NCBI GenBank assembly: GCA_007122505.1
Contig: SKTQ01000100.1
Span: 1-16,422 of the forward strand
From: Bacteroidales bacterium
GTDB taxonomy: Bacteria > Bacteroidota > Bacteroidia > Bacteroidales > UBA7960
Length of the DNA stretch: 16,422 nt
Direction of reading: 5' to 3'
Of this stretch, positions 16,089 to 16,422 are shown in pieces (the stretch's first letter is position 1; every line of letters begins with the position of its first letter). The translations under genes were made by a program, and so were the position numbers. A model generated the notes under the pieces. It saw nothing but the letters and a program-made list of their open reading frames with translations. It was not told the origin of the DNA and made no database searches.

Positions 16089-16111
16089 CCAGGCTGTTGA
16101 ACTGACTGAAG

Positions 16112-16141
16112 GGCCCCGGTTTTGCCGGGGTCTTTTGTTTT
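16112..16141 (+). terminator. Strong intrinsic terminator of the AbgT-family gene
   Basis: GGCCCCGG (16112-16119) pairs with CCGGGGTC (16125-16132) through six G-C pairs, one G-U and a closing G-C, with loop TTTTG. TTTTGTTTT follows (16133-16141). It starts 24 bp after the stop codon and is the only textbook intrinsic terminator in the window. Confidence 0.9.
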
Positions 16142-16182
16142 AGGCTGTTGCCTGATGAAGGCTTCCCAATACCGGTCGGCAT

Positions 16183-16422
16183 ATGAAACGCCCATGGCAG
16201 GATTTTTGGCACACAGGGGGTGGTTATGGGAGCTGGGAGCTGGGAGCTGAGAGCTGGGAGCTGGGAGCTGAGAGCTGAGAGCTGAGAGCTGAGAGCTGAG
16301 AGCTGAGAGCTGGGAGCTGAGAGCTGAGACTTTAGAGACTTAAGGGACTTAAGAGAGAGGGGGAGAAAGTAAGAAGTATGTAGTAAGCAGTAGGTAGCAG
16401 CTAGGATTTGCACATTGAAAAC
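16183..16422 (-). repeat. Right copy of the composite inverted repeat, cut by the window end
   Basis: This is the inverted partner of 14118-14301. It has 45 bp inner flank (16183-16227), a 98-bp 7-bp array (16228-16325) and 97 bp outer flank (16326-16422). The last base pairs with 14118, exactly where the left copy meets its CTTTGCG hairpin, so the repeat probably continues beyond the window. No gene lies between 16089 and 16422; the open frame on the minus strand here is a translation of the array. Confidence 0.9.
16228..16325 (-). repeat. 7-bp tandem array, 14 units (GGGAGCT/GAGAGCT)
   Basis: Fourteen uninterrupted in-phase 7-bp units fill 98 bp. Read on the plus strand the order is GGGAGCT three times, GAGAGCT, GGGAGCT twice, GAGAGCT six times, GGGAGCT, GAGAGCT. 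The first six match the six units of the left array in order, apart from one decayed unit there. The run of six identical GAGAGCT units suggests recent slippage expansion. Confidence 0.93.

Noticed and set aside
16033..16413. Open frame of 126 codons on the minus strand with a Ser-Gln-Leu repeat
   Set aside because: The repeat is the translation of the 7-bp array (21 bp gives a 7-residue period), and the frame overlaps the end of the AbgT-family gene and its terminator.

Overview
This window is a housekeeping stretch from a member of the Bacteroidota, and the class Bacteroidia (Bacteroidales/Marinilabiliales-like) is my best guess. Four things support this: a DUF2723 membrane protein, a secreted protein ending in a type IX secretion (gliding motility-associated, CHU_C) domain, start sites without recognisable Shine-Dalgarno sequences, and several promoter-like elements of the Bacteroidota type (TTTG, then 18-19 bp, then TAnnTTTG). 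The genus cannot be fixed from the sequence.

Layout. 1-837: C-terminal part of a DUF2723 protein cut by the window edge. 934-5856: the classical rimP-nusA-infB operon (ribosome maturation, transcription elongation factor, initiation factor 2). It has a near-consensus promoter, a terminator-like hairpin in its leader and a probable extra promoter before infB. 6045-7358: pgi (glucose-6-phosphate isomerase), convergent with tdk (thymidine kinase, 7370-7948, minus). 8098-9766: a Bacteroidota-type protein of unknown function followed by rsmI (16S rRNA C1402 2'-O-methyltransferase). rsmI overlaps by 18 bp the end of convergent lepA (elongation factor 4, 9749-11545, minus). 11733-13850: a secreted multidomain protein (CUB, PKD-like, P-domain, CHU_C tail). 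14424-16088: an AbgT-family transporter with its own promoter and a strong intrinsic terminator.

Five genes (rimP, nusA, infB, rsmI, lepA) serve ribosome assembly, translation or its coupling to transcription, so most of the window is core chromosome. The exception is the last 2.6 kb. The AbgT gene lies between two inverted copies of a composite intergenic repeat (14118-14301 and 16183-16422). The copies align without gaps except in a 7-bp tandem array, which has 6 units on the left and 14 on the right. The 56-bp length difference equals exactly eight units. Outside the left copy are a long imperfect hairpin built on CTTTGCG/CGCAAAG and a degenerate 8-bp tandem array. The right copy runs off the window end.

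The best leads are that repeat pair, the attenuator-like hairpin before rimP, and a lepA promoter whose -7 box ends six bases before the start codon, which predicts a leaderless or nearly leaderless mRNA. I found no CRISPR, defence system, phage, transposase, tRNA or rRNA.
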